From Firmicutes bacterium CAG:170 (GTDB lineage Bacteria > Bacillota > Clostridia > Oscillospirales > Oscillospiraceae): a DNA stretch of 11,088 nt. Of this stretch, positions 1-7,860 are shown piece after piece; the first letter of the stretch is position 1, and each line of letters begins with the position of its first letter. Made by a program: the position numbers and the translations under genes. The DNA lies in the NCBI GenBank assembly GCA_000436735.1, contig FR887230.1:12944-24031 (forward strand), read 5' to 3'. Below the pieces are notes generated by a model. It did no database searches and had not been told where the DNA came from. It saw nothing but the letters and a program-made list of their open reading frames with translations.

Positions 1-1597
1 GGCTTTCCTTTTTCAGCCGCGCAAGCGAGGCGTAGAACGCCTGAAGCGGCTCATTTTCCTGCCCCCACGGGAAGCATCTGCGGTTGAAGGGGTCGCGGTA
101 GCCATCCATGCCCGCCTCGTCGCCGTAGTAGATGCACGGCGCACCGGGCAGCGTGAACTGCAAAAACGCGGCCATCCGCAGCAGCTGGAGCGCCCGCTCG
201 CGCGTCAACTCGTCCATATGCCGCTTTGCAAGCTCCGCGCGGTCGGCGTCGGTCGGGTCGATCAGCGCCGTCAGCGCGCGGGCCGTATCGTGTGTGGACA
301 GGATATTCATGACCGCGCTGAGCACATCCGGCGGATAATTCTCAGCAATGGTCATGATCCGCTCTCCCAGCGCCTCGCCGCCGTCCTCGCCGCGCACATA
401 GCGCAGGATCGCCTTCTGCCACGGGTAGTTCATGACGGAATCGAGCTGGCGGCCGGTGAAGTACCGGCGGCGGACGTTGTACGCGATCTTGTTGGAGGCG
501 TCCTCCCAGACCTCGCCGATCAGGATCGCCTCCGGATCCAGCTCCCGCAGGCGCCTGCGCAGCCGCTCAACGAAGGCGTCCGGCAGCTCATCGACCACAT
601 CCAGCCGGAAGCCGTCCGCGCCCAGCCGCAGCCAGTGCGTCAGAACGCTGTCCTCGTCGTCAATGATGTAGCGGATGTAGCTTTCGTTCGACTTGTCCAC
701 GCATGGCAGGGTCGTGATGCCCCACCAGCTCTCATAGATATCGGGATAGTGCAGGAAGCGGAACCAGCTGCGATAGGGCGAGGCCGGGTCGGAGATGGCG
801 CTCTGGAAATACGGGCTGCGGCTTCCGACGTGAGAAAACACGCCGTCGAGCACGATCTTCATGCCGAGCACATGAGCCGCCTCGCAAAGAGCGGTGAAGT
901 CTGCCTCCGTACCGAGCATCGGATCGACGCGCTTATAGTCGTAGGTATCGTACCGGTGGTTGGAAAACGCCATAAAAATGGGGTTGAGATAGAGGATCTC
1001 CACGCCAAGCCCGTGCAGATACGGAAGCTTTTCCCGGATACCGTTCAGATTTCCGCCGAAGAAGTCATTGTTGAGCATTTCGCCATGCTCATTCGGCAGA
1101 TAGACCGGCAGCTCATCCCTGCTCTCATGCACCCAATAGGGCCGCAGCTTCTCCGCGCAGTCGCAGACGCCGGACTGATAGAACCGGTCCGGGAAGATCT
1201 GATACATGACCGCGCCCCGGAGCGCCTCCGGCACGGGATAGCGCTCCTCCACACAGCTCAGCTGCCAGAGGTCGCCCGCCTCCATATTCGTGTCATTCCC
1301 CTGCTTGAAGAGCCGGAACTGTTCGTTTGCGGTGGTGATACGGAAGCAGTAAAAATACAGCTCCGCCCGCTCCAGCGCAAAGGTGCAGCCGTAGCATTCG
1401 TACAACTCGCCGTGCTCCTGCAGGGACATTTCGATCTCGCGCTCCGTGGCGCAGTTTTCGCGCAGCAGCAGGAGCTGCACCCGCGTCGTGCGGCAGCTGA
1501 CGGGGATCTGGATGTGCATGGTACACGGCTTTCCCGGATGCAGCACGCCGAAGGGCGTTTTGAACTGGGAAAGCTTGCTGTCAAATAAGATACGCAT
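1..1597 (-). CDS. GH13 alpha-glucan hydrolase, neopullulanase/cyclomaltodextrinase-like (C-terminus beyond window)
   Basis: Retaining glycoside hydrolase of family 13, expected to cut alpha-1,4 (possibly also alpha-1,6) bonds in maltodextrin or glycogen fragments. About 532 residues are visible from an ATG at 1597; the frame is still open at the left edge. Residues 1 to about 125 form a beta-rich N-terminal domain. The catalytic barrel starts near residue 131 with MYQIFPDRF. The four GH13 regions can be read: I DGVFSHVG (D251, H256), II GADGFRLDVV (nucleophile D333), III LIGEVWED (acid/base E362) and IV LSTHDTAR (H436, D437). LPCVDK lies before region II where neopullulanases have their fifth motif. 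There is no signal peptide, so it is cytoplasmic. The start lies 11 bases after the glgP stop, with AGGA only 4 bases upstream, so it is the last visible gene of the glycogen operon. Region I has Ser where most GH13 enzymes have Asn. Family membership is certain; substrate preference (neopullulanase, maltogenic amylase, debranching) is inference. Confidence 0.9.
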   Translation of the reverse strand, partial: MRILFDSKLSQFKTPFGVLHPGKPCTMHIQIPVSCRTTRVQLLLLRENCATEREIEMSLQEHGELYECYGCTFALERAELYFYCFRITTANEQFRLFKQGNDTNMEAGDLWQLSCVEERYPVPEALRGAVMYQIFPDRFYQSGVCDCAEKLRPYWVHESRDELPVYLPNEHGEMLNNDFFGGNLNGIREKLPYLHGLGVEILYLNPIFMAFSNHRYDTYDYKRVDPMLGTEADFTALCEAAHVLGMKIVLDGVFSHVGSRSPYFQSAISDPASPYRSWFRFLHYPDIYESWWGITTLPCVDKSNESYIRYIIDDEDSVLTHWLRLGADGFRLDVVDELPDAFVERLRRRLRELDPEAILIGEVWEDASNKIAYNVRRRYFTGRQLDSVMNYPWQKAILRYVRGEDGGEALGERIMTIAENYPPDVLSAVMNILSTHDTARALTALIDPTDADRAELAKRHMDELTRERALQLLRMAAFLQFTLPGAPCIYYGDEAGMDGYRDPFNRRCFPWGQENEPLQAFYASLARLKKES

Positions 1598-1608
1598 ATT
1601 TTCCTGCC

Positions 1609-4020
1609 TTACAGATTCCAGATTCGGCCGGCATATTCCCGGACGGCGCGGTCGGACGAGAAGATCCCCGCCTTCGCCGTGTTGACCAGCATCATCGACG
1701 CAAACCGGTCAGTGTCCAGATACGTCTCCGACGCCTTCTTCTGGGCATCGGCATAGCTCTGGAAGTCCGCAATGGTCATATAGCCGTCCGCCGTACCGAA
1801 GCGATTGGTCAGAAGCGAGGCATAAATATCGTCAAAGCGCTGGCCGAGCACACCGGAGGTCAGCATGTTCAAAATGCGCTCCAGCTCGGGCGTGAGGAAC
1901 TCGCGCGGGCTGTAGCCCCTGCGCCAGAGCGCCTCCACCTCGTCGGCGTTCATGCCGAAGAGGAACATATTCTCGTCCCCGACCTGCTCCCGGATCTCAA
2001 CGTTCGCACCGTCCAGCGTGCCGATCGTGACCGCGCCGTTGATCATGAGCTTCATGTTGCCGGTGCCGGAGGCTTCCTTGCCGGCAATGGAGATCTGCTC
2101 GGAAAGCTCCGCCGCCGGAATGATGATCTCCGCCAGCGAGACCTTGTAGTCCTCCACAAAAACGACCTTGAGCTTGCCGCGCGTCTGCGGGTCGGAGTTG
2201 ACGAGCTTCGAGACCGCGACGATCAGGCTGATGATCTGCTTGGCCCGGACATAGCCCGCAGAAGCCTTTGCCGCAAAGACAAAGCTGCGCGGCACAAACG
2301 GCTCATAGGGATGATCCTTGATCTGTAGATACAGGTGCAGGATGTGCAGCACGTTCAGAAGCTGCCGCTTGTACTCGTGCAGGCGCTTGACCTGCACATC
2401 GAACAGGCTGTCGGGGTCGAGCAGGACGCCGCTCGTCCGCGCGACATAATCGGCAAGCTGCTCCTTCTTCGTGTGCTTGATCCGCCGCAGTCCCGCAAGC
2501 ACCGCCGGGTCGCCCTGATATTTCAGCAGCGCTTCCAGCGCGTTCGCGTCGTCCAGGAAGCCGTCTCCGATCAGCTCCTGCAAATAGGCCGTAAGCTCCG
2601 GGTTTGCCTGACACAGCCAGCGCCGGTAGGCAATGCCGTTGGTCACGTTCGTAAAGCCCTGCGGATTCAGGTTATAGTAGTCGCGGAAAATGGTCGTCTC
2701 CAAAATCTCCGTATGGAGCTTCGAAACGCCGTTGACCATATGGCAGCAGGCCAGGCAGAGGTTTGCCATGCGCACCTCGCCGTTCGACACGACGGCCATA
2801 TACTCCCACTTCCCGGGGTCGTTTGGATAGACCTGCGCCAGATGCAGCATCAGGCGGCGGTTGATCTCCTGCACGATGCCGAAAATGCGCGGCAGCTGCT
2901 CGCGGAACAGATCGATGCTCCAGCGCTCAAGTGCCTCCTGCATAACGGTGTGGTTCGTGTAGGAGAGCGTCCGGCAGGTGATGTCCCACGCCTCCTCCCA
3001 CGAATAGTCGTGCTCATCGACCAGCAGCCGCATCAGCTCCGGCACGCACAGCGCCGGATGGGTGTCATTGATGTGGATAGCGACCTTATCCGGGAGATTC
3101 CGGTAGGTATGATACTGCTTGAAATGCTGATTCAGGATGCTCTGGAGCGACGCGGAAACCAGCAGATACTGCTGCCGCAGCCGCAGGCGCTTGCCCTCGA
3201 TGTGATCGTCGGCCGGATAGAGCACCTTGGAGATGGTCTCGGCCATCGTGTTGCGCTCGAGCGCGCGGACGTAATCCCCGCGCGAGAACGCGGCCATGTC
3301 AAGGCTGTCCGGCACGCTTGCGCTCCAAAGCACAAGCGTGTTGACCGCGTCGCTGTGGTAGCCGGAGATGAACATGTCGTGCGGCACCGCCGTCACGGCC
3401 TGATAATCGCTCTGCGCGGCGCGGAATTTCCCGTTTTCGTCCACCCATTCGTGGACATGTCCGCCGAAGCGCACCTCGACGGCCTCGTCCTTGCGGGTAT
3501 GCAGCCACACGTCGCCCATTTCCAGCCAGTCGTCCGGGAATTCCATCTGCCATCCGTCAATGATCTTCTGCTTGAAGATACCGAACTCATAGCGGATGGA
3601 GAAGCCCGTGACCGGGTAGCGAAGTCCGGACGCCGCGTCCATATAGCACGACGCCAGCCGCCCGAGGCCGCCGTTTCCGAGGCCCGCGTCGGGGTCCATG
3701 CCGCACAGGCGCTCCAGCGAGAAGCCCTGCTCCTGCAAGACCTCGTCCGTCAGCCGGAGCAGGCCGAGATTGTAGAGATTGTTTCGCAGCGACGTGCCGA
3801 CAAGGAACTCCATCGACATGTAATAGACCTGCTTGCCCTCCTTTTCGCGCACCTCGTTGCGGAACGCGCGGCGCTTCTCCTCCATCAGCACGCGCGTATA
3901 GAGGCAGACCACACGGTACATCTGCTTTTCCGTCGCATCCTCGAGCGTGCAGCCGAAGGTGTTGAGGCAGATCTCCTTCAGCCTGTCCAATAATTGCTTT
4001 TTCGTCAAATTTTGCGTCAT
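1609..4020 (-). CDS. glgP: Glycogen/maltodextrin phosphorylase (GT35)
   Basis: Releases glucose-1-phosphate from the non-reducing ends of glycogen or maltodextrin using phosphate and pyridoxal phosphate; cytoplasmic. The 803 residues match the usual bacterial length (about 750 to 815). Visible hallmarks are VYYMSMEFL (65-73), the glycine-rich GLGNGGLGRLA (113-123), HINDTHPAL, NVTNGIAYRRW, QVKRLHEYKRQLLN and the PLP site EASGTGNMK with the Schiff-base lysine at K657. The N-terminus is short, without the extension that carries the phosphorylation site in animal enzymes. The ATG at 4020 lies 18 bases after the glgA stop, with GAGGA at 4032-4036, a rather wide spacing of 11 bases. Being in the same operon as the synthesis genes suggests joint production, with control at enzyme level. 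Whether it prefers glycogen or maltodextrin (GlgP versus MalP) cannot be read from sequence; the neighbours favour glycogen. Confidence 0.97.
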   Translation of the reverse strand: MTQNLTKKQLLDRLKEICLNTFGCTLEDATEKQMYRVVCLYTRVLMEEKRRAFRNEVREKEGKQVYYMSMEFLVGTSLRNNLYNLGLLRLTDEVLQEQGFSLERLCGMDPDAGLGNGGLGRLASCYMDAASGLRYPVTGFSIRYEFGIFKQKIIDGWQMEFPDDWLEMGDVWLHTRKDEAVEVRFGGHVHEWVDENGKFRAAQSDYQAVTAVPHDMFISGYHSDAVNTLVLWSASVPDSLDMAAFSRGDYVRALERNTMAETISKVLYPADDHIEGKRLRLRQQYLLVSASLQSILNQHFKQYHTYRNLPDKVAIHINDTHPALCVPELMRLLVDEHDYSWEEAWDITCRTLSYTNHTVMQEALERWSIDLFREQLPRIFGIVQEINRRLMLHLAQVYPNDPGKWEYMAVVSNGEVRMANLCLACCHMVNGVSKLHTEILETTIFRDYYNLNPQGFTNVTNGIAYRRWLCQANPELTAYLQELIGDGFLDDANALEALLKYQGDPAVLAGLRRIKHTKKEQLADYVARTSGVLLDPDSLFDVQVKRLHEYKRQLLNVLHILHLYLQIKDHPYEPFVPRSFVFAAKASAGYVRAKQIISLIVAVSKLVNSDPQTRGKLKVVFVEDYKVSLAEIIIPAAELSEQISIAGKEASGTGNMKLMINGAVTIGTLDGANVEIREQVGDENMFLFGMNADEVEALWRRGYSPREFLTPELERILNMLTSGVLGQRFDDIYASLLTNRFGTADGYMTIADFQSYADAQKKASETYLDTDRFASMMLVNTAKAGIFSSDRAVREYAGRIWNL

Positions 4021-4038
4021 TTCTGTCTTTATCCTCTG

Positions 4039-5472
4039 TCAGCCGATTGCTTTTTTGTAAAGCTCCATATATTCCTGCGCCGGAAGCTTCCAGCTGCTGT
4101 CGATACTCATATCCGCCTCCGAGAGCCGCGCCCACTTCTCCGGCTCGTCGTAGAACAGCTGGAGACTGCGGTCGATGGCCGCGAGAAAATCGTCGGCGTT
4201 GTAGCTCTGGAAGGTAAAGCCGCGTCCCTGCTCGCTCGACGGGTCGTAGGGCCAGACCGTGTCCTTGAGGCCACCCGTGGCGTTCACGACCGGCACCGTT
4301 CCGAAGCGCATCGCAATGATCTGCGACAGGCCGCACGGCTCCGACTTCGACGGCATCAGGTAGATATCCGCGCCCGCGTAGGCGAGATTCGCCTTCTGCG
4401 GGTCAAATTCGAGACAGGCCGCCGCCCGTCCGCGGAAGCGGTCCTGCAAATATTGCAGGAACCATTCGTACTTTTCCTCGCCCGTACCGATCACCAGCAG
4501 CTGCACGCGCCGCTGCATCAGGCGTTCGCCGATGTAGCAGAGCAGGTCGATGCCCTTGTGGCTGGCAAGGCGCGTGACCATGACCGCCAGCGCGCAGTCG
4601 GGATCCTCGTCCAGACCGACGGCCCGCTGGAGCGCCAGCTTGTTGGCCGCCTTGCCGGCCTTCCGGGTCTTGGGCGTGTATTTCTGCGCCAGTCCCGTGC
4701 TCTTGTCCGGCCCGAACAGCTCCATATTGATGCCGTTGGTAATGCCGGAGAAGGCGTCTCCGCGCGAGGCCAGCACACCGGAAAGACCGTGCGCATAATA
4801 CGGATACCGCAGCTCCTCGCAGTATGTTTTCGAGACGGTATTGACGCGATCTGCCGTAACGATGGCGGCCTTCATGAAGTTCGTGCAGTCGTCAAAGCGC
4901 AGAAGCTCGTCGCAGCTGGCTGGAAGGCCCAGCACATCGTAGTTGAAGTTCAGGCCGCATTTGCCCTGATACTCGATGTTGTGGATGGTAAAGACGCTCT
5001 TCGTGTTCGGGAACGCCGCGTGGTACTCCGTCCGGAGCAGCAGCGGGATCAGCGCCGTCTGCCAGTCGTTGCAGTGGATCACATCCGGCTGCAAGCCGAT
5101 GAAGCCCATCGCCGCCAGAACGGCCTTGCAGAAAAACGCGAAGCGCTCTCCGTCGTCCGGCTCGCCGTAGACCCGTGCGCGGCAGAAATAGTGCTCATTG
5201 TCGATAAAATAAATTTTCAGCTTCTTTTTCCGGGATTTGAGCCGGAAAACGCCGACATATTCGCGCCGCCACGCCAGCGGCACATCGAAATACCCCAGGA
5301 ATTCCTTCTCGAAGCGGTCGTCGTATTTGATCGCGCCGTAAAACGGCAGAAATACGCTCACCTCGTTCTTGGGAATCTGGGCCAGCGCCTGCGGCAGCGC
5401 CTCCATCACGTCGCCAAGGCCGCCGGTTTTGAGAAACGGCGCGGCCTCGGAGGCGGCCATTGCTATTTTCAT
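4039..5472 (-). CDS. glgA: Glycogen synthase, ADP-glucose dependent (GT5)
   Basis: Transfers glucose from ADP-glucose to the growing alpha-1,4-glucan chain. The 477 residues equal the normal bacterial GlgA length. The ADP-glucose site KTGGLGDV is at residues 15-22 (K15, the same position as in E. coli). HCNDWQTALIP is the conserved loop of the N-terminal Rossmann domain, VTRLASHKGIDLL opens the C-terminal domain, and MPSKSEPCGLSQ carries the conserved catalytic-site glutamate E378, followed by ATGGLKDTV. The start is fixed by an ATGA overlap with the end of glgD (5469-5472) and by AAAGGAG at 5480-5486, 7 bases upstream, so translation of the two genes is probably coupled. It is the middle gene of the operon and takes the product of GlgC/GlgD as donor. 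Confidence 0.97.
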   Translation of the reverse strand: MKIAMAASEAAPFLKTGGLGDVMEALPQALAQIPKNEVSVFLPFYGAIKYDDRFEKEFLGYFDVPLAWRREYVGVFRLKSRKKKLKIYFIDNEHYFCRARVYGEPDDGERFAFFCKAVLAAMGFIGLQPDVIHCNDWQTALIPLLLRTEYHAAFPNTKSVFTIHNIEYQGKCGLNFNYDVLGLPASCDELLRFDDCTNFMKAAIVTADRVNTVSKTYCEELRYPYYAHGLSGVLASRGDAFSGITNGINMELFGPDKSTGLAQKYTPKTRKAGKAANKLALQRAVGLDEDPDCALAVMVTRLASHKGIDLLCYIGERLMQRRVQLLVIGTGEEKYEWFLQYLQDRFRGRAAACLEFDPQKANLAYAGADIYLMPSKSEPCGLSQIIAMRFGTVPVVNATGGLKDTVWPYDPSSEQGRGFTFQSYNADDFLAAIDRSLQLFYDEPEKWARLSEADMSIDSSWKLPAQEYMELYKKAIG

Positions 5473-6581
5473 ATGACAGCTCCTTTGTTGATGACCAGCG
5501 GATGATCCGGGGAGCCGAGCAGCTGCGTGCCCGGCTTGATCGTCACGTTCTTATCCAGAATGACGTAGCGCAGCTTCGCATGGGCGCCGATATGGCTGCC
5601 CTGCATGATGATGCTGTCACGCACGTCCGCGCCCTCCTCGATGTCCACCTCGCGGAAGATCACGCAGCTGTCTGCGCAGCCATACAGATGGCAGCCGTCA
5701 GCCAGCACACAGTTCGGAGCCTGCCCGTTCTCGCCGAACAGCGTCGGCACCGCGTCGCGGACCTTCGTGTAGATCGGCACCTCGCTGCGGAAAAGGCTCC
5801 GGCGGACATCCTCCTTCAGAAGCGCCATGGAGTTGTTGTAATACTCCAAAACGCTCTCGTTGAACAGCGCCACGTTGTGGAACGGGTAAACGTTGACCTT
5901 CAAACGGCCCTCCAGATAGTGCTGGAGAATGAAGTCCCGCTCAAAATGATACTTTCCGTGCGGCACCATGTCGCGGATCACAGAGATGAGCTTTTTGCGC
6001 TCCATGATGAACATGCTCATGCCGACCAGATACTCCTCCGGCGCACTGTAGCCCGCGGCCAGATCGACCAGATTTCCGTTCTCGTCGAGCTTCATCGCCA
6101 GCTGCTGCGGCTTGACGCCGTCACACTTTCCGGCCTTGGAGACGACCGTGATGTCGCAGCCGGACTCGACATGCTTTTCCAGCACCTCGAGGAAATTGAT
6201 CGTGCAGAGCACCGTCGTGTCTGCCAGCACCACATAATCGCTGTCGTTGCGCTCGAGCACCGGCAGCGCCGTCTGGAGCGCCTCGAGCTTTCCGCGGTAC
6301 GCTCCGGTGTGGCCGGTGGCGTAGGGCGGCAGAAAGCGCACGCCGTCGCCGAGCTTGAGATCCCATTCGTCGCAGTTTCCGAGATGATCCATCAGGGACT
6401 GATAGTTGTATTTCGTGATAATGCCGATGTCGCGGATGCCGGAGTTCGCCATGTTGGAAAGGATGAAGTCGATCTGACGGTAGCGTCCGCCGAAGGGGAT
6501 GGAGGCGGAGGTGCGCTCGCGGGTCAGCTCGCCCATGTTGTTGTCATAGATGTTGGAGAAAATAATGCCCATCATATCCAT
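5469..6581 (-). CDS. glgD: GlgD, non-catalytic partner subunit of ADP-glucose pyrophosphorylase
   Basis: Paralogue of GlgC that, in Firmicutes where it was studied, has little activity alone and modulates GlgC in a GlgC-GlgD complex. The protein is 370 residues. The nucleotidyltransferase fold is recognisable (IPFGGRYRQIDFILSNMANSGI at 28-49, FLPPYATG, AYRGKLEAL), followed by a hexapeptide-repeat left-handed helix at about 290-355. The catalytic features of GlgC are missing: there is no GGxGxRL loop near the N-terminus, SGDHIYKMDY is replaced by LADTTVLCTINF (119-130), and there is no FEEKP lysine motif. The start at 6581 is chosen over an in-frame ATG at 6653 because GGGAGG sits 8 bases upstream (6590-6595), and because the longer form would begin inside glgC with an arginine-rich tail foreign to the family. 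It follows glgC by 25 bases and overlaps glgA by 4. Confidence 0.95.
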   Translation of the reverse strand: MDMMGIIFSNIYDNNMGELTRERTSASIPFGGRYRQIDFILSNMANSGIRDIGIITKYNYQSLMDHLGNCDEWDLKLGDGVRFLPPYATGHTGAYRGKLEALQTALPVLERNDSDYVVLADTTVLCTINFLEVLEKHVESGCDITVVSKAGKCDGVKPQQLAMKLDENGNLVDLAAGYSAPEEYLVGMSMFIMERKKLISVIRDMVPHGKYHFERDFILQHYLEGRLKVNVYPFHNVALFNESVLEYYNNSMALLKEDVRRSLFRSEVPIYTKVRDAVPTLFGENGQAPNCVLADGCHLYGCADSCVIFREVDIEEGADVRDSIIMQGSHIGAHAKLRYVILDKNVTIKPGTQLLGSPDHPLVINKGAVI

Positions 6582-6589
6582 CGTCGTAT

Positions 6590-6595
6590 CCTCCC
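6590..6595 (-). promoter_or_regulatory. Ribosome binding site that fixes the glgD start
   Basis: GGGAGG on the minus strand, 8 bases before the ATG at 6581 and inside the short gap after the glgC stop. It shows that the in-frame ATG at 6653 is not the start. Confidence 0.85.
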
Positions 6596-6606
6596 TTTCT
6601 CTGCGC

Positions 6607-7791
6607 TCAGACGATCGAGCCGGCCTCAATGACCGCGCCCTCCGAGACGACATGATCCTTTCCGATCACGCTGATCTTCCGCTCCTCGCCGGGGGTATAG
6701 TCGCCGACGCGCGCGCCGGCCTTGATGCGGCAGCCCTCCGCCACGATGGCGCTGCGCACGACCGCGCCGTTTTCGATCACGACGTTCGGCATGATGACGC
6801 TGTCGGTGATCTCCGCGCCGCGTCCGATGGTGCAGCCGGTGGACAGGATGGAATGGTTGACCGTTCCCTCCACCTCGCAGCCCTCGGCGACGAAGCTCTC
6901 ATGGATCTCCGCGCTGCGGGCGATGTAGCTTGCGGGCATGGCCGTATTTCTTGCGTAGATCTTGTTGCCGTTTCCGCCGTAAATGTCGAAGGCCGGATCC
7001 TTGCCGAGCAGATCCATGTTGGCCTCCCAGAGGCTCCGGATCGTGCCGACATCCTTCCAGTAGCCAGCGAAGTCATAGGCGACCAGCTTGTGTTCGTCGC
7101 GCAGAAGCGAGGGAATGATGTTCTTGCCGAAATCATTCTCGCTCTTCGGGTCGGCCTCGTCCATTTCGAGATACTTTTTCAGCACGCTCCACTTGAATAC
7201 ATAAATGCCCATGGAGGCCTTGGTGCTCTTCGGCTTTTTCGGCTTCTCTTCAAACTCATAGATCGTCCCGTCCGGACGGGTGTTCATGATACCGAAGCGG
7301 GACGCCTCCGCCATCGGCACATCGCGCACGGCGATGGTGCAGTCGGCCTCGTTCTGCTCGTGGAAGCGGAGCATCCGCGCGTAGTCCATCTTGTAGATAT
7401 GGTCGCCGGAGAGGATCAGGACATTGTCCGGATTGTATCTCTGGATAAAGCCGATGTTCTGATAAATGGCGTTGGCCGTGCCCTTATACCACTCGGAGTT
7501 TTTGCTCTTGGCATACGGCGGCAGGACCTGCACGCCGCCATGGGACGAGTTCAGGCCCCACGGCTGGCCGTTGCCGATGTACTCGTTCAGCTCCAGCGGC
7601 TGATACTGCGTCAGGATACCGACCGTATCGATCTTGGAGTTGACGCAGTTGGAAAGCGGGAAATCAATGATGCGGTACTTGCCTCCGAACGGGACGGCAG
7701 GCTTGGCCGTGTTCTCCGTCAATACCATCAGGCGGCTGCCCTGTCCGCCGGCGAGGAGCATTGCGACACAGCGTTTCTTCTGAAATTGCAT
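6607..7791 (-). CDS. glgC: Glucose-1-phosphate adenylyltransferase (ADP-glucose pyrophosphorylase), catalytic subunit
   Basis: Makes ADP-glucose and pyrophosphate from ATP and glucose-1-phosphate, the committed and usually allosterically controlled step of bacterial glycogen synthesis. It has 394 residues. The N-terminal nucleotide loop is MLLAGGQGSRL (11-21), followed by KPAVPFGGKYRIIDFPLSNC. The catalytic aspartate is D130 in LSGDHIYKMDY, and K183 in FEEKP contacts glucose-1-phosphate (E. coli D142 and K195 equivalents). GYWKDVGT (243-250) is also conserved. A hexapeptide-repeat beta-helix occupies about 300-360. Residue 22, after GSRL, is Met, a position that varies in the family. AGGAGG (7799-7804) lies 7 bases before the ATG at 7791, the strongest Shine-Dalgarno in the operon. 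It lies 69 bases after glgB and 25 before glgD, its likely complex partner. Confidence 0.97.
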   Translation of the reverse strand: MQFQKKRCVAMLLAGGQGSRLMVLTENTAKPAVPFGGKYRIIDFPLSNCVNSKIDTVGILTQYQPLELNEYIGNGQPWGLNSSHGGVQVLPPYAKSKNSEWYKGTANAIYQNIGFIQRYNPDNVLILSGDHIYKMDYARMLRFHEQNEADCTIAVRDVPMAEASRFGIMNTRPDGTIYEFEEKPKKPKSTKASMGIYVFKWSVLKKYLEMDEADPKSENDFGKNIIPSLLRDEHKLVAYDFAGYWKDVGTIRSLWEANMDLLGKDPAFDIYGGNGNKIYARNTAMPASYIARSAEIHESFVAEGCEVEGTVNHSILSTGCTIGRGAEITDSVIMPNVVIENGAVVRSAIVAEGCRIKAGARVGDYTPGEERKISVIGKDHVVSEGAVIEAGSIV

Positions 7792-7829
7792 AACGGTTCC
7801 TCCTGTCTGATTTCTCTGTTTGATCCGAT

Positions 7830-7852
7830 CCTTCTGCGCGGGCCTTCTGCGC
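7830..7852. repeat. 10-bp direct repeat in the glgB-glgC gap
   Basis: CCTTCTGCGC occurs twice on the plus strand (7830-7839 and 7843-7852), separated by GGG. The second copy is also part of a small hairpin, CGGGC (7839-7843) pairing with GCCCG (7851-7855) across a 7-base loop. No T run follows, so it is not a terminator. The rest of the gap (7792-7860) holds only the glgC ribosome binding site. A local duplication is the simplest reading; a role in mRNA stability is only possible. Confidence 0.45.
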
Positions 7853-7860
7853 CCGGCGGA

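Noticed and set aside
5469..6653. Longer glgD form starting at the ATG at 6653
   Set aside because: The extra 24 residues are an arginine-rich out-of-frame reading of the end of glgC, and GGGAGG sits correctly before 6581.
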